The position numbers and the translations under genes were made by a program. The notes beneath the pieces were generated by a model that saw nothing but the letters and a program-made list of their open reading frames with translations, was not told the DNA's origin and did not search any database. DNA of 57,522 nucleotides from Prevotella sp. (lineage in GTDB: Bacteria; Bacteroidota; Bacteroidia; Bacteroidales; Bacteroidaceae). Of the stretch, positions 47,001 to 56,376 are shown one piece after another (the stretch's first letter is position 1; each line of letters begins with the position of its first letter). The stretch covers positions 1 to 57,522 of the forward strand of contig JAFLSG010000007.1 of the NCBI GenBank assembly GCA_022511065.1, read 5' to 3'.

Positions 47001-48780
47001 AGACCTGAAGGACCTTTATCAGGTTCAGCAACTTTGGAACGGGGAGATTGAGTCTGCTTTTACCGCCGACAATGAGCGGGTTGAGGTGATGACGGGTGTT
47101 CACCCCGCCAAGGATGCACTTTACGCAAGAATCAAGTCAAACCTGTTGAAAGACCGAAGGGCAGCCATTGCCCTTCGGTTCTCCTATCCCACCGGCAAGC
47201 ACGCCGACGATGGCAACGACTGGACGAAACCCGAACTCCATCAGTCGCAAATCATTTCTCAGGACGACCATTCTGCACTCATCGGGCGCACGCTCGGTGA
47301 TACGAAATACTACGTGCTCCTCCAGTGGGAGGGCAAGGCTTCGCTCACGAAGCGCGACCGCCACTATTTCGTGCTGAATGCAGAGGAAGACGTGGTGGCC
47401 TTCTCCGCGGAATATCTGCCCGAGGCTCCCGACTTTGCAGGGAAGATTGCCTACGAGTTCGACCAATACCACAAGGCAACCCTCCGCCAATGGAACAGAT
47501 TCTGGCAAAGCGGGGCAGCCGTGGATTTCTCGCAATGCACCGACCCGCGCGCCAAGGAGTTGGAGCGTCGCGTGGTACTCTCCCAGTATCTTACGCAAAT
47601 CAACTGTGCCAACAATATGCCACCGCAAGAAAGTGGACTGACCTACAACACGTGGTTTGGTCGTCCGCACCTCGAAATGACTTGGTGGCACGTTGTTGAT
47701 TTCGCCTTGTGGAACCGCCCCGAGACCGTTGGGCAGATACTCGATTGGTATAACAACACTGCTTACCCCGTGGCTCGCAAGATTGCGGAGCGCCAAGGCT
47801 TCAAGGGTGTGCGCTGGATGAAGATGACAGACCCGTGGGCAGGCGAAGCACCTTCTAACACAGGCTCGTTCCTCATCTGGCAACAACCGCACTACATCTA
47901 CTTGGCAGAAGAAATGTACCGCAGCAACCCGACGGGCGAAACTTTGCGGAAATATGCGGAGCAAGTAGAGGCTACCGCTGAATTCATGGCAGACTTCGTT
48001 ACCCCGCCCGCTGCATCTGGAGCATTAAAGTCCTCGCACTATACCCTCCGCGGTGCGACCGCCATGCAGGAGTCGATGTCGAAGGACTTTTCCTATAACC
48101 ATCCTTTTGAACTCGCCTATTGGCAATACGGTCTGCGCATAGCACAGCTGTGGCGCGAGCGTCAGGGTAAGGAGCGTGTCGCTTTGTGGGACGACATCAT
48201 CCGTCGCCTGTCTCCACTCCCCGAACAGGAGGGCATCTATACTGCCGGACTTCCCCTCGGCAACGTGGGTAGCCTTGAGGCATTCGATCCGTTTGACACC
48301 GTGGGGCAACCCAAACAACCTACCGTAACCACTGAGACTTTCGCCGAGAAGTGTCACAACGACCATCCCGCTGTGCTCGGTGCTTGCGGATTGCTCCCCG
48401 ATAATGACAAATACACCTTATTATATAATAAGGAGAAAATGAAGAATACGCTCGACTGGGTGATGAAGAACTGGAACTGGCAGACCACGTGGGGATGGGA
48501 CTACGGCATGATAGCCATGTGCGCCGCTCGTCTCGGCGACCCGCAGACCGCCTTGAATGCCCTGCTCATCGACACGCAGAAAAACACCTATCTGCCGAGT
48601 GGCCATAACTTCCAGACACCCGACCGTCTGCGCATCTACCTCCCTGGTAATGGAGCATTGCTCACTGCCGTGGCGATGATGTGCGCCGGATGGGATGGCT
48701 GCACCGAGCCGCTTAACCCCGGATTCCCAAAAGATGGCACGTGGAACGTGCGCTGGGAGGGGCTGCAGCGGATGCAATAA
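44005..48780 (+). CDS. three-module pectinase: GH28 + GH105 + six-hairpin-like module
   Basis: A 1,591-residue secreted protein (signal peptide ending GAAQG). Module 1 (about 25-485) is a GH28 parallel beta-helix with all catalytic motifs: NDGPNGDGCD, TGDDCIAIKSG, GHGGVVIGSE and RIKTN. Module 2 (about 495-865) is a GH105-type (alpha/alpha)6 barrel for unsaturated galacturonyl or rhamnogalacturonyl ends, with the catalytic-type Asp in VWLDGIFMG and the AQGWY segment. Module 3 (about 885-1591) starts LSVGNGHFAATVDVTGLQSF, then a predicted helical barrel (YNTWFGRPHLEMTWWHVVDF). It resembles GH65/GH95-clan folds, but I cannot assign a family. The combination could cleave the backbone, trim the unsaturated end and remove a further sugar in one polypeptide. 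Confidence 0.85.
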   Translation: MTKKLFQVLLLCLLCPMMGAAQGWDEAKYRQIEQSIRVPQFADAEFLITKYGAKPTNTAAQNQKAINKAIEKCSKKGGGKVIVPAGQKFLTGAITLLSHVNLVVEKDAVLEFVFDPSLYPIVPTRWEGLDCWNLSPLIYAYKQTDIAVTGEGTIDGGGSKETWWPWCGAPHYGWKQGMTSQRLGARPRLLKSAEDGVPMDERRFGPEDGLRPQLINFNQCEGILIENVTLLRSPFWVIHPLLSTDITVRGVHINNDGPNGDGCDPESCDRVMIENCFFNTGDDCIAIKSGRNNDGRLWDKPSENIIIRNCEMRNGHGGVVIGSEITGGCRNVYAHDNVMDSPNLDRVIRIKTNTCRGGIIENINARNIKVGQCRESVLKINLDYEPNEICCRGFAPTVRNVNIENITCEKSKYGVQIIALDSVCNVYDINVKNCRFNGVKDGNTITGQTRNVTYDNLFINGSLSLINAPYEHYSEWMTYSEMKRVPKPFLLDFATRPRWSYVMGIELESMLDTYLKYGGEDIRKYCQEYTDTMINEKGEIRTYKIEDYNLDQIRTGHFVARMYQNYPEAKNLKAMQTLMKQLENQPRTVEDKVFWHKAIYSYQVWLDGIFMGLPFHTMTARDLLKPQQAKKIYDDAVNQIAVTYKRTLDPKTGLNRHAWDETKEMFWADKETGLSQHCWGRAQGWYTMALIELLDVLPEDYARRAEVLDLLQKDLDAIIKWQDKATGLWYQVMDAPGREGNYLESTCSAMFAYVLLKAYNKGYLGVQYRDAGIKAYQGIIKNFIRVNEDKTISLTQCCEVAGLGPGVSAKVLKAAPTVKENKRRDGSFNYYISEPIRDNDAKGVGPFIWASLEIEKLGYNVNNVTAAIDRHALVTRNNPIITEPDALASLSVGNGHFAATVDVTGLQSFPFEYGAGVPLNSMSDWGWHSFENTNHLKVSETEKAFDLGHGHQEIYAVEYKQGGRNQEATEYFRVNPHRLNLGTIGLELRSADGSDIPLKDLKDLYQVQQLWNGEIESAFTADNERVEVMTGVHPAKDALYARIKSNLLKDRRAAIALRFSYPTGKHADDGNDWTKPELHQSQIISQDDHSALIGRTLGDTKYYVLLQWEGKASLTKRDRHYFVLNAEEDVVAFSAEYLPEAPDFAGKIAYEFDQYHKATLRQWNRFWQSGAAVDFSQCTDPRAKELERRVVLSQYLTQINCANNMPPQESGLTYNTWFGRPHLEMTWWHVVDFALWNRPETVGQILDWYNNTAYPVARKIAERQGFKGVRWMKMTDPWAGEAPSNTGSFLIWQQPHYIYLAEEMYRSNPTGETLRKYAEQVEATAEFMADFVTPPAASGALKSSHYTLRGATAMQESMSKDFSYNHPFELAYWQYGLRIAQLWRERQGKERVALWDDIIRRLSPLPEQEGIYTAGLPLGNVGSLEAFDPFDTVGQPKQPTVTTETFAEKCHNDHPAVLGACGLLPDNDKYTLLYNKEKMKNTLDWVMKNWNWQTTWGWDYGMIAMCAARLGDPQTALNALLIDTQKNTYLPSGHNFQTPDRLRIYLPGNGALLTAVAMMCAGWDGCTEPLNPGFPKDGTWNVRWEGLQRMQ

Positions 48781-48807
48781 ACTAATCATACAAAACAAAG
48801 CACAAAT

Positions 48808-50508
48808 ATGAAACTAAAAAAGAACCAACTCTGGGCGATGCTCTTTGCGGTGCTCGCCATGACATTCATCTCTTGCTCCGACTCAGAAGCGGAAAACATC
48901 ACTCCCGACGACCCGACCGAAGAGCCTGGAACTGAAGAACCCGGAGAAGAGGAAGAACCCGATATCGACGAGACACGAGCACCGGCATTCCCGGGAGCAG
49001 AGGGGCACGGACGCTATGTAACTGGTGGCCGCGGTGGTGAGGTAAGGCACGTGACCAACCTCAACGACAGCGGTGAAGGGTCTTTCCGTGCGGCAGTCAA
49101 TGGAAGTGCTGCCAAGATTGTCGTCTTTGATGTGGCGGGTGTCATTCCCTTGAAATCCGATCTAACCATCGGAGACAACACGACGATTGAGGGACAGACC
49201 GCCCCTGCACCGGGCATTACACTCCGTTACTACACGCTCAGGACTGGTAATAACAACATCATCCGCTTCATTCGTGGCCGACGCGGACAGGAAAAGGACA
49301 TCAACGACGGTGCCGATGCCATCTGGCAGCGCAACAAGACTGGCATGATTCTCGACCACTGCTCCTTCTCTTGGAGCATTGATGAGGTGGCTTCCTTCTA
49401 CGACAACAACAACTTCACCATGCAGTGGTGTACGATTGCGGAAAGCCTGAACAATCCGGGCCACTCGAAGGGCGCGCACGGCTACGGCGGTATCTGGGGC
49501 GGAAAACTCGCATCCTTCCACCATAACCTGATTGCCCACGTCACCAATCGCGCCCCCCGCTTCAACGGCGCACGCTATGAATGGGGAGGATACACGCAGA
49601 ACACCGAGTACGAAACCTACAAATGGGAGAACTATGTGCAGGCAGAAATCGTGGATTTCCGCAACTGCGTCATGTTCAACTGGGGTAGCGGCAACGGATG
49701 TTACGGCGGTCCTGGCGGCGGATACGTGAATATCGTAAATAACTACTACAAGGCTGGACCGGCCACAAGTAACAAGACGCGCGTGACCCAAGTCAGTGTA
49801 AACACCTCTGACAACTCCACTTCCACCAAACTGACGGGTATGACCAGCCGCTACTACATCAACGGTAACTACGTGACGGCAGCGGGAGCAGGCAAGGAGG
49901 CTAACTATGACTGGCAGGGTGTCATCTATGATTCTGGTTGCTTCACCATCGACGGTGAGCGATACTCCAAGGATGTGAACCACTACTATGGTAGCTCTGT
50001 CACCTATGTGCAGAATAGCAACGGTGAAGACTGCGTGCGCATCAAGCTCGACGAGGCAGTGCCTGCGGGCAAGGTTACCACCCACAGCGCGGAAACTGCA
50101 TTTGATAAAGTCCTCTTATATGCCGGTGCGTCGTTCAGTCGTGACGAGGTGGATGAGCGCTATGCGCAGGAAGCCCGCACGGGTGAGGTCACCTATGAAG
50201 GCTCTACCACCAAGAAGAAAGGCATGATTGACTTGGTTTCGGACGTGAATGGCTACACCGAGGAGAACTTCGGCACCGCCACTCGCCCCGCAGACTGGGA
50301 TACTGACGGCGATGGAATGCCCGATGAATGGGAGAAAGCGCACGGGCTTGACCCGAACAAGGATGACTCTGCCGAATATACACTCGACAAGCATGGTTTC
50401 TACACCAACGTGGAAGTTTACTGCAACAGCTTGGTGGAGGAAATGATGAAAGCACAGGCCGAGAATGCCGAGAGCAGTTTCCAAGAATACTATCCGAGAC
50501 TGAAATAA
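48808..50508 (+). CDS. PL1 pectate lyase lipoprotein
   Basis: A 566-residue lipoprotein (lipobox FISC, Cys 23). It is followed by acidic residues (SDSEAEN), typical of surface export in Bacteroidetes, and a Pro/Glu linker. The PL1 beta-helix follows from about 57 (AFPGAEGHGRYVTGGRGGEV, IVVFDVAGVIPL, LDHCSFSWSIDE, HHNLIAHVTNRAPRF), close to the PL1_2-type lyases. Near the C-terminus DTDGDGMPDEWEKAHGLDP is a calcium-binding type-3-like repeat. It probably starts pectin cleavage at the cell surface. It lies 27 nt after the GH28 gene, likely the same transcript. Confidence 0.9.
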   Translation: MKLKKNQLWAMLFAVLAMTFISCSDSEAENITPDDPTEEPGTEEPGEEEEPDIDETRAPAFPGAEGHGRYVTGGRGGEVRHVTNLNDSGEGSFRAAVNGSAAKIVVFDVAGVIPLKSDLTIGDNTTIEGQTAPAPGITLRYYTLRTGNNNIIRFIRGRRGQEKDINDGADAIWQRNKTGMILDHCSFSWSIDEVASFYDNNNFTMQWCTIAESLNNPGHSKGAHGYGGIWGGKLASFHHNLIAHVTNRAPRFNGARYEWGGYTQNTEYETYKWENYVQAEIVDFRNCVMFNWGSGNGCYGGPGGGYVNIVNNYYKAGPATSNKTRVTQVSVNTSDNSTSTKLTGMTSRYYINGNYVTAAGAGKEANYDWQGVIYDSGCFTIDGERYSKDVNHYYGSSVTYVQNSNGEDCVRIKLDEAVPAGKVTTHSAETAFDKVLLYAGASFSRDEVDERYAQEARTGEVTYEGSTTKKKGMIDLVSDVNGYTEENFGTATRPADWDTDGDGMPDEWEKAHGLDPNKDDSAEYTLDKHGFYTNVEVYCNSLVEEMMKAQAENAESSFQEYYPRLK

Positions 50509-50587
50509 GGAGAGTTTTGCGTTGTTAAAAAACATTAATTATGCGACAGAATTATATAAAAGTAACCAACGAATGCCGTCAAATGCG

Positions 50588-50595
50588 TATCTTTG
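50588..50595 (+). promoter_or_regulatory. -7 box of the susCD operon
   Basis: TATCTTTG in the 159-nt gap between the lyase and susC genes. Transcription would give a leader of about 65 nt, A-rich, as common for SusC genes. No -33 match, so activator dependence is possible. Confidence 0.55.
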
Positions 50596-50667
50596 CAAAG
50601 TGAAAGTAGCAAAATACTAACTAAAAAGATAAACAATTATAACATTTAATAACTTAAACAAACAAGC

Positions 50668-53600
50668 ATGCAAACTAATTTAAAACATTTGCGGATTGCG
50701 CTGCTGTTCATGTTTACCCTCTTTGTGGGAAGCATGTCGGCACAGACAATCAGTGGAAACGTGAAGGATGCTACGGGTGAAGATGTTATTGGTGCCACTG
50801 TCATGGAGCAGGGCACGAACAACGGAACCATAACGGACTTCGACGGAAATTTCACATTGACATTGAACGGTGGCAAAGCCATCGTTGTCTCTTACGTGGG
50901 TATGAAGACCCAGACTGTGAACGTTGCGGGCAAAACGACCGTGAACATTGTATTGGAAGATGACAACACAACGTTGCAGGACGTGGTGGTCGTTGGTTAC
51001 GGTACGATGAAGAAGCAAGACCTGACGGGTGCCATCTCCTCAGTGAACACTGAGCAGCTGAACGCCAAGGGTGCCGCTTCTGTATTGGGTAACCTTCAGG
51101 GTAGCAACCCGGGTGTGAACATCACCCAGTCTTCTGGCCGTAACGGCAGTGACTTCAATATCGAGATTCGTGGTAAGTCCTCCATGAACTCCAGCACGAC
51201 CCCGCTCTATGTGGTAGATGGTGTGATGTGTGACGACATCAACTTCCTCAACCCGCAGGACATCGAGCGTATCGACATTTTGAAGGATGCCTCTTCTACC
51301 GCTATTTACGGTTCTCGTGCAACGGCGGGTGTCGTTGTAGTAACCACGAAAGGTGGAATCAGCGTCAAGAAAGACCAGAAGCCTACCATCAGCTATGATG
51401 GTTACTATGGTTGGTCGCAGACCGCTCGCATGCCGGACTTCATGGACGGTGAATCATTCTACCAGTATCGTTTCTTCAAGTTCCTCACATACGGAGGAAA
51501 TCAGGCCTCTATGCCTACTCCGACTCCTACCTATCAGATTAGCGGTTCTGTGCTTGAGCAGTGCTTGCTGCGTGAGCAGGTTGGCTCTGGCGCATTCAAG
51601 ATGAAGGAGATGCTTGCCTCTGGCAACACCTACGATTGGCCTTCTTTGGTAACACAAAACGGAAGTCAGCAGAACCACTTCGTTTCCGTGAACGGAAGCA
51701 GCGAGAGTGTAAGCTATCATTTCGGTGCCGGTTACAACGGGGAGAAGGGTATCTACAAAGGCGATGAAAAGTCGCAGATTAACTTCAAGGGTAGTGTGGA
51801 TGCCAAGATTAACAAGGTAATCAGCGCAGGTTTCAATCTGAACGTTGCACGCACGGTTCAAGAGTACGCCAACGATAATGCTGTGCAGAATGCCTACTAT
51901 ACGAACCCGTACATGATTCCGTATGATGAGAACGGCAATCCGACCTACAAGCCTGGTAACTATGAGACGCTGGGAACGACTTCAGCTTATCAGTTCTCTG
52001 ATGCGAAGAACCCGCTTAACTTGATGAAGGCTACCTATACACAGCGCGAGACTTGGCGTTTGTTGGGTAATATCTACTTGAAGCTCGACCTTATGAAGGG
52101 TCTGGATATCAAGACGACCTTCTCGCCCAACTATCGCAGCTATCGCGAAGGTTTCTTCGGCGGATATAAGAATCCCGACACAGGTCTTTCCTATGATGAC
52201 GGAACTTATACCGAGGACAACCCCAATGCAGCACACACGGATCGTTACCGCTCGTTTGCTTGGACTTGGGATAACACCATCAATTATACCACGACTATCA
52301 ATAAGGATCACAATATCGGCGTGATGGGTCTCTTCTCTATGGAGTCTTCCAACACCGAGCGCAGCCAGTGGTACACCAATGCCGTCTTGGAAGGCACAGA
52401 CTGGTGGAACATGGGTAGCGGTACTTTCGATGCATCAAGTTCTTCCACTTCTTATTCCGAGGGTAGCATGATGTCTTATGCACTTCGTGCAAACTACGGT
52501 TACAAGAATCGCTATTTGCTGACTGCCACCATCCGTTGGGACGGCGACTCTCGCTTCGACAAGGATCACCGTTGGGGTTCCTTCCCCTCCGTTGCTTTCG
52601 CATGGCGTATCATGGAAGAGGATTTCATGAAGAACATCGATTGGATCAGCAACCTGAAGCTCCGTCTCTCTTATGGTAAGACTGGTAACAACAAGGGTGC
52701 AGGTGCATACGCTACACAGCAGACACTTTCCAGCCCCGTTTACTATCCGTTCGGTGGCGTTTACGAGCAGGGTTACTATCCTTCATCTATCGTGAACAAG
52801 GTGCTGAAGTGGGAGACCTCCGATGAGTACAACCTCGGTATTGACTTCGGTTTCCTCAACAGCCGTATCAACGGTAGCGTGGATATCTATCAGAAGACTT
52901 CCGACAACCTGCTTCGTGCCGTGAGTCTCCCGTTGGAGTCCGGCGGCGGTTCTATGACCACCAACATCGGTTCGGTACGTAACCGCGGTATTGAAATTGC
53001 CTTGAACACGGTGAACATCCAGACTAAGGATTGGAACTGGCAGACTACTTTCACTTTCGCACACAACCAGAACCGTGTTCGTAACATCGACGGCATCGTA
53101 GATCGCCTCGTAGGTACAGGTGTAACTGGTAACCTCTTCGTAGATTACTACATCAACAACACCTATACTTATAAGGTTGGCGGCATCGTTTCCGACCGCA
53201 ACATGACTGTTCCCAACAATGAGGCTGCAAGAAATGCAGGTCTCACTCCGGGTAGCACGATGAAAGAGTATGATTATTACTGGCAGGTATATGGTTTGAC
53301 CGAAGGTCAGCCTTACGTACAGGATATTGACGGCAACGGTAAGATTGACAATGACGACCGCGTAATCCGCAACATGGATCCTGCATGGACGGGTAGCTTC
53401 ACTTCTAACCTTTCTTATAAGAACTGGGACTTCTCGTTCTCACTCTATGCGAAGATGAACTATGAGGTTTACTCTACTTTCTTGGAGCGCTTCCAGGTTC
53501 GTTTGGATGACCGTGGTCAGATGAAGCTCGCAAGTGACTGGTACATTCCTGCAGGTACGCTCCTTGACATGGACGGCATCAATCCTGACGGTACCTACAT

Positions 53601-53943
53601 CAACCCGGTTTATCAGACTACCACACACTATGGCGACCTCCCCTTCCCGAACAATGGAGGCAGCAACGCCGGTGTTGGTGCTCAGAGTTCTTACTGGAAG
53701 TCTGCACAGTGCGTTACCGATGCCTCTTTCTTGAAGGTAAAGAACATCACGCTGGGCTACACCTTCCCGAAGACTATCCTCGACAAGTTCGGATGCAAGC
53801 ATTTGCGCCTGTATGCAACGGTTACCAACCCGTTCGTAATCACAGGTTACAAGGGCTTCGATCCTGAGTGGGCAAGTGCCGCATTGAAGAGCGACGGTCC
53901 GAGCACCATCACCTATCAGGTGGGCGCAAGCATCAAATTCTAA
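50668..53943 (+). CDS. SusC/RagA TonB-dependent outer-membrane transporter
   Basis: A 1,091-residue outer-membrane protein. After the signal peptide (ending MSAQ) comes the carboxypeptidase-like beta-sandwich (ISGNVKDATGEDVIGATV), the TonB box region (LQDVVVVGYGTMKKQD) and the plug (LYVVDGV, DIERIDILKDASSTAIYGSRA). A long beta-barrel ends in an aromatic-rich strand with terminal Phe (VGASIKF). Length and architecture are standard for a SusC. Next to pectin enzymes it should import pectic oligosaccharides, with SusD as lid. Confidence 0.95.
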   Translation: MQTNLKHLRIALLFMFTLFVGSMSAQTISGNVKDATGEDVIGATVMEQGTNNGTITDFDGNFTLTLNGGKAIVVSYVGMKTQTVNVAGKTTVNIVLEDDNTTLQDVVVVGYGTMKKQDLTGAISSVNTEQLNAKGAASVLGNLQGSNPGVNITQSSGRNGSDFNIEIRGKSSMNSSTTPLYVVDGVMCDDINFLNPQDIERIDILKDASSTAIYGSRATAGVVVVTTKGGISVKKDQKPTISYDGYYGWSQTARMPDFMDGESFYQYRFFKFLTYGGNQASMPTPTPTYQISGSVLEQCLLREQVGSGAFKMKEMLASGNTYDWPSLVTQNGSQQNHFVSVNGSSESVSYHFGAGYNGEKGIYKGDEKSQINFKGSVDAKINKVISAGFNLNVARTVQEYANDNAVQNAYYTNPYMIPYDENGNPTYKPGNYETLGTTSAYQFSDAKNPLNLMKATYTQRETWRLLGNIYLKLDLMKGLDIKTTFSPNYRSYREGFFGGYKNPDTGLSYDDGTYTEDNPNAAHTDRYRSFAWTWDNTINYTTTINKDHNIGVMGLFSMESSNTERSQWYTNAVLEGTDWWNMGSGTFDASSSSTSYSEGSMMSYALRANYGYKNRYLLTATIRWDGDSRFDKDHRWGSFPSVAFAWRIMEEDFMKNIDWISNLKLRLSYGKTGNNKGAGAYATQQTLSSPVYYPFGGVYEQGYYPSSIVNKVLKWETSDEYNLGIDFGFLNSRINGSVDIYQKTSDNLLRAVSLPLESGGGSMTTNIGSVRNRGIEIALNTVNIQTKDWNWQTTFTFAHNQNRVRNIDGIVDRLVGTGVTGNLFVDYYINNTYTYKVGGIVSDRNMTVPNNEAARNAGLTPGSTMKEYDYYWQVYGLTEGQPYVQDIDGNGKIDNDDRVIRNMDPAWTGSFTSNLSYKNWDFSFSLYAKMNYEVYSTFLERFQVRLDDRGQMKLASDWYIPAGTLLDMDGINPDGTYINPVYQTTTHYGDLPFPNNGGSNAGVGAQSSYWKSAQCVTDASFLKVKNITLGYTFPKTILDKFGCKHLRLYATVTNPFVITGYKGFDPEWASAALKSDGPSTITYQVGASIKF

Positions 53944-53968
53944 TCAAACGAATTAACTCATAGCAACA

Positions 53969-55774
53969 ATGAAAAAGAAAATATATCTTATCATAGCAGC
54001 CGCGCTGCTGACAGGTACAGTCTTTACAAGCTGCAGCGACTTCCTTGATGCTGAGAACAAGAGCGCGGGTGGTCAGACGGCAGATGACCGTTTCGGAGCA
54101 GATGCCACGCAGTATCTGACTGCGACCTACAACAGTTTGAAAAGCATTGTCTATAACGTAGGTCTCTACCAGCAGGGCACCGACCTCTACATCAACACCC
54201 GCGGAAAGGCACAAGGCTCATACAATGAGTATTCGCTGACCCCTGAGGACAATGGCGTGAAGAGTCTTTATTCAAACCTCTATAAGACGATTAACTACGC
54301 TAACGGTGTTATCTACTATGCAGGTGAGGATTCACCCCTCTCGCATGAAGCTCGCTTCTTGCGTGGCTATGCCTACTATGTGCTCAGCCAGCAGTTTGGC
54401 GGTGTGCCCTATATCACTACTTATATCAACGATGCCAACCGTGAATATCCACGTAACTCGTTGGAGGAAGTATATACAAACCTCATCGCTGACTTGGAAG
54501 ACCTCTACAGCAGTTCCACATTGACAGACCAGCGTCATGACGGTCGCGCCAGCAAGCAGGCTGTAGCAGCCTTGCTCGCCAAGGTATATCTGTCAGCCGG
54601 TTGGGACTTGGATGCACCTTACAACAATGTGGAAAGCGGAACTTACAGCGTGAGCAGCACTTCACGTTTCAGCAAGGCTGCCCAGTGGGCAGAGACCGCC
54701 ATCCACAACGTGGCACTGACGATGAGTTTCGCAGACAAGTGGGCTCCTACCAACGAGGGTAACGCAGAGGAAATTTTCTCCGTGAAGTATCAGCGCGCAG
54801 GTTTTCCCGGTAACGTAACAAGCGGCGGACACTCTCAGCAGAACAACTACGGCGGTTATTATGGCGAGTGCCTTTCTACCTGCATGAAGAACGTAGGCTC
54901 GGAGAATGCACAGTCTGAGAAAGCCATGTATCTCTTCGACGAGGGCGACAACCGCTACGAGGCTACCTACATGACTTCCATGTATAATGCAACAGACAAG
55001 TCTAACTGGGGTACTGAAGGCTACTATGCTTACTATACGGCATCCAACCGTGACAACCTGACAATGGCTTACCGCTACTTCCCGTGGTACGTGACAGAGG
55101 CACAGGCAGAAGCCGAGTTTGCTGCTCATCAGGCGCAGTACACGAAGGGCAATTGCATCAATGATGTTATCGCTGTTATCCTGACATTGCCGAATGTTAT
55201 CAAATACACATTCAATGCAGACGGAACCTACAGCAAGACCACAATTGACATCAACGCTTACAACACCCAGACGAACAATGGTGTCTGCGTAAAGAAGTTT
55301 GATGATCCCGAGTGTGAGCAGGTAACTGGTAACAACAGCTATCGCGACATCGTGATTTTCCATGTCAGCGATATGTACCTCATTGCCGCAGAGGCTTACC
55401 TCATGGCAGGTCAGACAGACCAGGCACTTGCTAAGCTCAATGCCGTTCGCAACCGTGCAGGTCTTCCCTCACTGGGTTCGTTCAGCGAGTATGTTCAGCC
55501 CTATGCTGTTACCGGTGCTTTCCAAATCCGCGACCTTGACGTGATTCTCGACGAGCGCGCTCGTGAGCTTTATGCAGAGGGTTATCGCTGGATGGACCTC
55601 CGCCGCACAAAGCAGTTGGTACGCTACAACGTGGAGTTCAATATCTACGTGACAAATGCACGGGCAATGATGGACGTGACGGGTACGGACTACAAGCTCT
55701 ATCGCCCGATTCCTTCCGATGAGATTGAGATGAACACGGCAATGGACAACACCGACCAGAACCCTGGCTACTAA
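53969..55774 (+). CDS. SusD/RagB outer-membrane lipoprotein
   Basis: A 601-residue lipoprotein (lipobox FTSC, then SDFLDAENKS) of the SusD family. It forms the glycan-binding lid over the SusC barrel. TPR-like helices lie in the first half (ARFLRGYAYYVLSQQFGGVPY, SKQAVAALLAKVYL) and the family's C-terminal signature is ARELYAEGYRWMDLRRT. It starts 25 nt after susC, as in all such pairs. Confidence 0.94.
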   Translation: MKKKIYLIIAAALLTGTVFTSCSDFLDAENKSAGGQTADDRFGADATQYLTATYNSLKSIVYNVGLYQQGTDLYINTRGKAQGSYNEYSLTPEDNGVKSLYSNLYKTINYANGVIYYAGEDSPLSHEARFLRGYAYYVLSQQFGGVPYITTYINDANREYPRNSLEEVYTNLIADLEDLYSSSTLTDQRHDGRASKQAVAALLAKVYLSAGWDLDAPYNNVESGTYSVSSTSRFSKAAQWAETAIHNVALTMSFADKWAPTNEGNAEEIFSVKYQRAGFPGNVTSGGHSQQNNYGGYYGECLSTCMKNVGSENAQSEKAMYLFDEGDNRYEATYMTSMYNATDKSNWGTEGYYAYYTASNRDNLTMAYRYFPWYVTEAQAEAEFAAHQAQYTKGNCINDVIAVILTLPNVIKYTFNADGTYSKTTIDINAYNTQTNNGVCVKKFDDPECEQVTGNNSYRDIVIFHVSDMYLIAAEAYLMAGQTDQALAKLNAVRNRAGLPSLGSFSEYVQPYAVTGAFQIRDLDVILDERARELYAEGYRWMDLRRTKQLVRYNVEFNIYVTNARAMMDVTGTDYKLYRPIPSDEIEMNTAMDNTDQNPGY

Positions 55775-55801
55775 TTGTATAACGCATAAAAAGAGAAAAA
55801 T

Positions 55802-56263
55802 ATGAAGAAGTTTATATATTCAGTACTGACGGTATTCGCACTTGGTTGCGCATTTACTGCATGCAGCGATGACGAAGACGAAGTCATCAACTACTCCACG
55901 ACCGCAGAGCAGGCTTCGGCTGGCACGTATAGCGGCACCTGGACACGCACGTCAAGCACTGCAACTGAGACCTACAGCGGAACTGTAACACTGGCCGCTG
56001 CAGGAACTGTTGGCACGACCAACGTAACATTCTCCTGCCCGGGAACAGCTTTGGAATCAACTTCCATTGCCAATGTATGGAATGCAGGTAGAGGTTTCCA
56101 GTTTACCAATAATGTTACCACTGACAACCCTGCCAATGGTTTGGGAGCAGCTTTTGCAGGAATGATTACAGAAGCTGGCGAACTGACGACCTCATTCACT
56201 ATCAGTATCCGCGAGGGTCGCGTATTGACAGAGTATCAGTACAGTTTTGTAGGCAACAAGTAA
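55802..56263 (+). CDS. small surface lipoprotein of the pectin locus
   Basis: A 153-residue lipoprotein: signal peptide with lipobox FTAC, then SDDEDEV, a strongly acidic run expected to direct surface exposure. The mature part is beta-rich with Thr/Ser/Ala repeats (TYSGTWTRTSS, TYSGTVTLAAAG), suggesting a single beta-barrel or sandwich. I recognise no family. Its place after susD is where SusE/F-type glycan-binding lipoproteins occur, so binding of the same polysaccharide is a guess. Confidence 0.8.
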   Translation: MKKFIYSVLTVFALGCAFTACSDDEDEVINYSTTAEQASAGTYSGTWTRTSSTATETYSGTVTLAAAGTVGTTNVTFSCPGTALESTSIANVWNAGRGFQFTNNVTTDNPANGLGAAFAGMITEAGELTTSFTISIREGRVLTEYQYSFVGNK

Positions 56264-56272
56264 GACAAGGAT

Positions 56273-56302
56273 GGCGGACTCTTCCCTATGAAGAGTTCCG
56301 CC
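56273..56302 (+). terminator. hairpin after the small lipoprotein gene
   Basis: GGCGGACTCTTC (56273-56284) pairs with GAAGAGTTCCGCC (56290-56302) with one bulged T. No long T-run follows, so it may be an RNA 3'-end stabiliser or a weak terminator. Confidence 0.5.
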
Positions 56303-56376
56303 GCCCTTTGAATAAAAAGCGATGAAAAGAGTTTATTACTCCATATTTAATTATTAACATTTTAAACATTTCTATT

